58,451 nt of DNA from Micavibrio sp. UBA6212. Its GTDB lineage: Bacteria; Pseudomonadota; Alphaproteobacteria; Micavibrionales; Micavibrionaceae. The stretch is from assembly GCA_002421905.1 (NCBI GenBank), contig DISK01000002.1, positions 1 to 58,451 on the forward strand. The letters run 5' to 3'. Numbering within the stretch: the stretch's first letter is position 1; each line of letters starts with the position of its first letter. Positions 55,260 through 58,451 of the stretch are shown in pieces. The notes under the pieces were generated by a model, which worked only from the letters and a program-made list of their open reading frames with translations, was not told where the DNA came from and did not search any database. Made by a program: the position numbers and the translations under genes.

Positions 55260-55858
55260 GAAAAATAAGTCGCAATCTTTCCTGAAGAGCCGCGCATTTT
55301 TTCTTTGCCGCGCTTGATTAACGACCGGACTGCCAATTCTGAAATTTTCATATATTCTGCAATATCCGGAATATCCATTTCTTCACAGTAATAAAGAGAG
55401 ATGGCCGATTTTTGCTGGCCTGGCAGCACGTCAAGCAATTCGTCCAGCTCTTTAAGCAGTTCACTTTGTTGCAGTATAACTTCTGCACTCATCGCTAAGT
55501 CAGGAATGTCATCATGCAGCTCCGTATGTTTCTTTCCAGATTTCGTTGTTTTCAGAATATCCAGACACCGATTGATGGTCACACGATACAGCCAAGAGGA
55601 AAATTTTGCCGGGCCCGATTTGTAAGAATTGCGATTCTGGTGCAAAGACAAGCTGATTTCCTGAAAGATATCTTCTGCGTCTTGCATGCTGCCCAGATAT
55701 GTCTTGGTCACACGATAAACAAGGCCACGATAGCGGCGCATGATGCAATCCAAGGCCCGATCGTCCCCCAGTTGGATCAGACTAACGAGTTGATCGTCTG
55801 TCGCATCCTCATACCGAGAAAACCCCTTGATGGTTGCTGATGTTACCTGAATGACCAT
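55256..55858 (-). CDS. ECF-family RNA polymerase sigma factor
   Basis: 200 residues. Sigma-2 region DDQLVSLIQLGDDRALDCIM then YRGLVYRVTKTYLGSMQDAEDIFQEISLSL (promoter -10 recognition), FSSWLYRVTINRCLDILK; sigma-4 region LDVLPGQQKSAISLYYCEEM with DIPDIAEYMKISELAVRSLI KRGKEKMR (HTH for -35). No anti-sigma gene lies beside it. The start ATG is preceded by a strong hairpin that contains the only ribosome-binding site, suggesting translational control. Between fliS and the two-component pair. Confidence 0.92.
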   Translation of the reverse strand: MVIQVTSATIKGFSRYEDATDDQLVSLIQLGDDRALDCIMRRYRGLVYRVTKTYLGSMQDAEDIFQEISLSLHQNRNSYKSGPAKFSSWLYRVTINRCLDILKTTKSGKKHTELHDDIPDLAMSAEVILQQSELLKELDELLDVLPGQQKSAISLYYCEEMDIPDIAEYMKISELAVRSLIKRGKEKMRGSSGKIATYFS

Positions 55859-55859
55859 G

Positions 55860-55898
55860 TGAATCTTGCCTTTCTTCCTGAGGAAGAAGCAAGATTCA
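55860..55898 (-). promoter_or_regulatory. Strong hairpin burying the ECF sigma ribosome-binding site
   Basis: TGAATCTTGC (55860-55869) pairs with GCAAGATTCA (55889-55898), and TTCTTCC (55872-55878) with GGAAGAA (55882-55888), leaving a two-base bulge and 3-nt loop: 17 pairs in 39 nt. On the minus strand it ends 1 base before the sigma ATG and includes the purine-rich GGAAGAAAGG. No T-run follows, so it is not an intrinsic terminator. Confidence 0.75.
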
Positions 55899-55949
55899 GG
55901 CCAAGTTTATCAGGGGATCAAAAAACAATGAAATTATTACGAATATTTA

Positions 55950-56378
55950 TTATTGCTGCGTTTCTTCCTGAGTTTCTTCTTCAGCAGAAGGTGGCAGGCC
56001 ATAAGCAATCGCATACCACCGGTCATGAACCTGTTGGATATATGCTATAATTTCGTCGAAATACTCCGCCGGATTGGGCTTCGCCGTAGCTTGGGACAAA
56101 GATGAAAAAATAACTGTGTAAAAGCGATTTAGAAATCTGGCATCTTCACCGCCATTTTCCAGATCCAGATTTCCCTGCAGTGCCTCAATAATATCGAATG
56201 TCTTGATGATATGGTTGCTCATGACATCCAGACGGCCCTCTTTCCAAGACTGTTTGGCTATTTTTGTATTCCGGAGCATCCCTTTATAGAGTTCAACCAC
56301 GATCTGAAGCGGGGTCAAATTTTCGTCGCTCTTCTTCTGGTACGCTTGAGATGCTTTTTGATAAGGATTTACAGCCAT
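55950..56378 (-). CDS. fliS: Flagellar export chaperone FliS
   Basis: Cytosolic chaperone that binds the C-terminus of flagellin and prevents early polymerisation. 142 residues, all helical: NPYQKASQAYQKKSDENLTP, LQIVVELYKGMLRNTKIAKQ, DIIEALQGNLDLENGGEDAR and the final helix match the family, with a charged Glu/Gln-rich tail. Follows fliD by 31 bp; order flagellin-fliD-fliS is standard. Confidence 0.92.
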   Translation of the reverse strand: MAVNPYQKASQAYQKKSDENLTPLQIVVELYKGMLRNTKIAKQSWKEGRLDVMSNHIIKTFDIIEALQGNLDLENGGEDARFLNRFYTVIFSSLSQATAKPNPAEYFDEIIAYIQQVHDRWYAIAYGLPPSAEEETQEETQQ

Positions 56379-56409
56379 ATTTTAACCTCAATTCACTGTT
56401 CAGCCACTA

Positions 56410-58092
56410 TTATTCATCATTGTTGATATTCAAGATCGCCCGAATTTGCGCCAAGACTGTTTGAGCGGCAGATATCTGGGCTTCAAATTTAGCATATTTA
56501 TCAATCAATTTATTACGAAAGTCGTCTGCACGTTCCAATACACGGTCAGCGCGCGCCTGCAAAGTTGTATTTTGTTCATCCAGAGAAATTTTCTGGTTCT
56601 GGATCACCCCTGAGGTTACAGATGTATAACTCTCCAAAGTGCTGTTCATAAGATCAGCCAATCCCTGACTGATATTGACATTGATCGTTGTGCTGGTGGT
56701 TCCAACATATGCAAAGGATAATCCTTCATATGCCGTTCCCGCTTTGCCTTTTATCAAACTTCCGCTGATTTCGAACAAAGTATTGTCACCGCCAACCGAT
56801 ACATCTGTGATTGCACCTCCAGAATAGGTTACATCCAGAGCGAACGAGAATTCTTTGGTTTGCGACGTATTGGCAATGACTCTGGCTTCGGTATTATCAA
56901 CTGAAGCCGTGGTTTCAAAAATATTCCGCACCTGATCAAAATTGGTGAGCAACATTTCATCCAGCGCAACCTCATCAACCGTCAGCTTTCCATCACTGCC
57001 TACAGTGATTCCAATTTCAGCCAAGGTTTCAACATTTCCTCCACCTGCCCCATAACTTCCACCGATCAGGCTTTGTAAGGAGGAACCCATCGTTTTCAGA
57101 ATGGAATCCCCAAACAATACAGAATCTTCGGAGATTTCTCCATCTGTTACAGTTTGTTGCGTCAGAATAAAATCACGCAACGCATTGTATGAATCTACCA
57201 AATTCAAGATCTGATCTTTAACAGCCGTCGTATCGTTCGTCACTTGCAGTTGCAACGTGGTTCCCGGCTCTTGGTTCAGGACATTGATATTGATACCGTC
57301 AATAACGTCACTAAAATCATTGTCATCCCGATTGATTGTAACATTATCCACGACAAGAATGGCGCCTTGCGCAGGCTGCAACTCATCAACAAAGCTGCCC
57401 CCACCATCCAGAACCCCCAGATTTTGCAAGACATCATCGCCGGAAATATTTGAAACCTGAATTTGTTTGTTGGTATCAACCGCCGTCATAACGAGCGCAT
57501 AACCGGTCTCGGAAGTTTTTACCACACTGGCGGAAACGCCTGTTGTATCTTTGAGTGCATTAATAGCCGTTGCCAATTCGGACAATGACATATCCGATGT
57601 TACATTGACTGTGGATGTTGCTCCACCTGCTACACCAATATCAAACGTCCCTGTATAAGCCAGATCCAGATCTTTATCGGTTGTCGTGCTGTTTCCAGCC
57701 ACTTTATGAGCAAGGGCTTTTTGCTGAACTTCTATATTATAATTCCCCAGAGCCGTCCCTGAATCAATGCTAACAGAAATCAAACTGGTCGGATTGGTCG
57801 AACTGCTCGACGATAATGTTCCTGTCCGGGAGTCAAAGGAAGAGTTCGACGCCAGAACACTATAATTCTTTTGCAAAGCCTTTAGAGAACTCTGGATGGA
57901 GGTTCCCAGATCCTGCAATTGACTAAGCGCCGCACTTTTTGATGTGTTTCCCGTAATCTGGACATCAATCTTGTCCGCTTCGGATTTGCGTTGATTATAA
58001 GCTGCCTCGATCAGGGCTGACGTATCAATCCCCGAACTCCCACCGAACAGGAATGTCCTGTCTCCTAATGTTGTTATGCCGTTTGTTGCCAT
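56410..58092 (-). CDS. fliD: Flagellar hook-associated protein 2 (filament cap) FliD
   Basis: Pentameric cap under which flagellin polymerises. 560 residues: FliD_N (GGSSGIDTSALIEAAYNQRK, QITGNTSKSAALSQLQDLGT), a variable middle, and FliD_C (YNALRDFILTQQTV, LADMN-type GLADLMNSTLESYTSVTSGV, then the terminal coiled coil FEAQISAAQTVLAQIRAILN). A consensus sigma-54 promoter is about 65 bp upstream of the start. Heads fliD-fliS. Confidence 0.95.
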   Translation of the reverse strand: MATNGITTLGDRTFLFGGSSGIDTSALIEAAYNQRKSEADKIDVQITGNTSKSAALSQLQDLGTSIQSSLKALQKNYSVLASNSSFDSRTGTLSSSSSTNPTSLISVSIDSGTALGNYNIEVQQKALAHKVAGNSTTTDKDLDLAYTGTFDIGVAGGATSTVNVTSDMSLSELATAINALKDTTGVSASVVKTSETGYALVMTAVDTNKQIQVSNISGDDVLQNLGVLDGGGSFVDELQPAQGAILVVDNVTINRDDNDFSDVIDGININVLNQEPGTTLQLQVTNDTTAVKDQILNLVDSYNALRDFILTQQTVTDGEISEDSVLFGDSILKTMGSSLQSLIGGSYGAGGGNVETLAEIGITVGSDGKLTVDEVALDEMLLTNFDQVRNIFETTASVDNTEARVIANTSQTKEFSFALDVTYSGGAITDVSVGGDNTLFEISGSLIKGKAGTAYEGLSFAYVGTTSTTINVNISQGLADLMNSTLESYTSVTSGVIQNQKISLDEQNTTLQARADRVLERADDFRNKLIDKYAKFEAQISAAQTVLAQIRAILNINNDE

Positions 58093-58144
58093 AACTATCT
58101 CCTAAAAACTCTACCCACTAAAACCACTACCGCTTTGGTGCAAA

Positions 58145-58179
58145 CAGGGGGATAAGCAATTCTTGTGCCAATCCCCCTG
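58145..58179 (-). terminator. Inverted repeat after the flagellin gene, likely terminator
   Basis: CAGGGGGAT (58145-58153) and ATCCCCCTG (58171-58179), a 9-bp GC-rich perfect stem with a 17-nt loop, about 37 bp after the flagellin stop. The following T-run is short. The loop is exactly filled by a sigma-54 promoter. Confidence 0.6.
58155..58170 (-). promoter_or_regulatory. Sigma-54 promoter of fliD-fliS
   Basis: Minus strand TGGCACAAGAATTGCT, matching TGGCAC-N5-TTGC, with invariant GG (-24) and GC (-12) at the right distance. It predicts a transcript start near 58145, about 50 nt before the fliD ATG. Sigma-54 use is usual for late flagellar genes in many alphaproteobacteria. Confidence 0.85.
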
Positions 58180-58215
58180 CCTGTCCAAATTATTATTTTC
58201 TGATTACCTTAGCTA

Positions 58216-58451
58216 TTATCTAACCAGAGACAGCAGTGAGGACTTCATCTGGTTTGCTTGTGCCAGAGCGGCAATCGAAGCTTCCGTCAGAACCTGTTTG
58301 CTAACAAGATTAGATTGTTCAGCCGCGATATCCACATCAGCGATAGCAGATGTAGCCGATTGCAAGTTCTCAATCGAACTGTCAATCACATCACCACGAT
58401 ATTCAAAACGAGACAGCAAGGCACCGATCGTTGCACGACCTGTGGAAACTG
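58216..58451 (-). CDS. Flagellin, C-terminal part (runs off the window)
   Basis: Only the last 77 codons are seen; the gene begins beyond the right edge. The D0 end is clear: SRFEYRGDVIDSSIENLQSA, TSAIADVDIAAEQSNLVSKQ and VLTEASIAALAQANQMKSSL ending LLSLVR, the C-terminal helix that packs in the filament core and binds FliS. Upstream of fliD on the same strand. Confidence 0.95.
   Translation of the reverse strand, partial: VSTGRATIGALLSRFEYRGDVIDSSIENLQSATSAIADVDIAAEQSNLVSKQVLTEASIAALAQANQMKSSLLSLVR

Overview
The window is a stretch of chromosome from an alphaproteobacterium of moderate GC. The evidence is family content and gene order: a Usg-family protein, a TIGR02300 (FYDLN-type) zinc-ribbon protein, an RNase E with an acidic insertion in its S1 domain, rne beside amiC, hom-glpX-recJ as a block, CIRCE-controlled groES-groEL, and a class I PHA synthase. 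The cell is Gram-negative (LptD, BamB, YdbH-type lipid transport), flagellated (FliD, FliS, flagellin), stores polyhydroxyalkanoate, makes heme A for an aa3-type oxidase and can also make deoxynucleotides without oxygen (NrdD/NrdG). I cannot assign a genus.

Layout. 1-2.3 kb: groES-groEL with a perfect CIRCE element. 2.4-7.8 kb: usg, then a minus-strand anaerobic block (ferredoxin reductase, membrane protein, 2Fe-2S ferredoxin, then nrdD-nrdG behind tandem NrdR boxes). 7.9-14.6 kb: ctaA, a glycosyltransferase, an exported protein, RNase E, and a single-gene DUF433-like/DUF5615-like fusion lying between rne and amiC. 14.7-19 kb: an envelope cluster with amidase AmiC, two tiny tandem lipoproteins sharing the same C-terminal tail, an L,D-transpeptidase and isocitrate dehydrogenase. 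19-33.2 kb: yfgM-like-bamB-der, an unknown exported protein, parE, ydbH-ynbE-ydbL, an anchored coiled-coil protein, lptD and a DEAD-box helicase. 33.4-35.6 kb: a MerC-like metal-binding membrane protein, then a decayed AT-rich island ending in a truncated integrase at the 3' end of tRNA-Glu. 35.8-44.2 kb: an MFS transporter, recJ, glpX, hom, a lipoprotein and phaC. 44.2-51 kb: methyltransferase, gamma-carbonic anhydrase-like protein, ATP-grasp ligase, SseB-like protein and a fadA-fadB beta-oxidation pair. 51.2-55.9 kb: TIGR02300, prmA, a hybrid histidine kinase with its response regulator, and an ECF sigma factor. 56-58.45 kb: fliS, fliD and the 3' end of a flagellin gene.

Most of the window is core genome. 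The observations I rate highest are: (i) the paired mini-lipoproteins, whose identical tails end in lysine, next to an L,D-transpeptidase, which suggests a short Braun-type tether; (ii) a strong hairpin that buries the ribosome-binding site of the ECF sigma gene; (iii) a consensus sigma-54 promoter for fliD lying exactly in the loop of the inverted repeat that probably terminates the flagellin transcript; (iv) the fused DUF433/DUF5615 gene; and (v) the island remnant at tRNA-Glu. All functional statements rest on reading the sequence and recognising families; no search was run.
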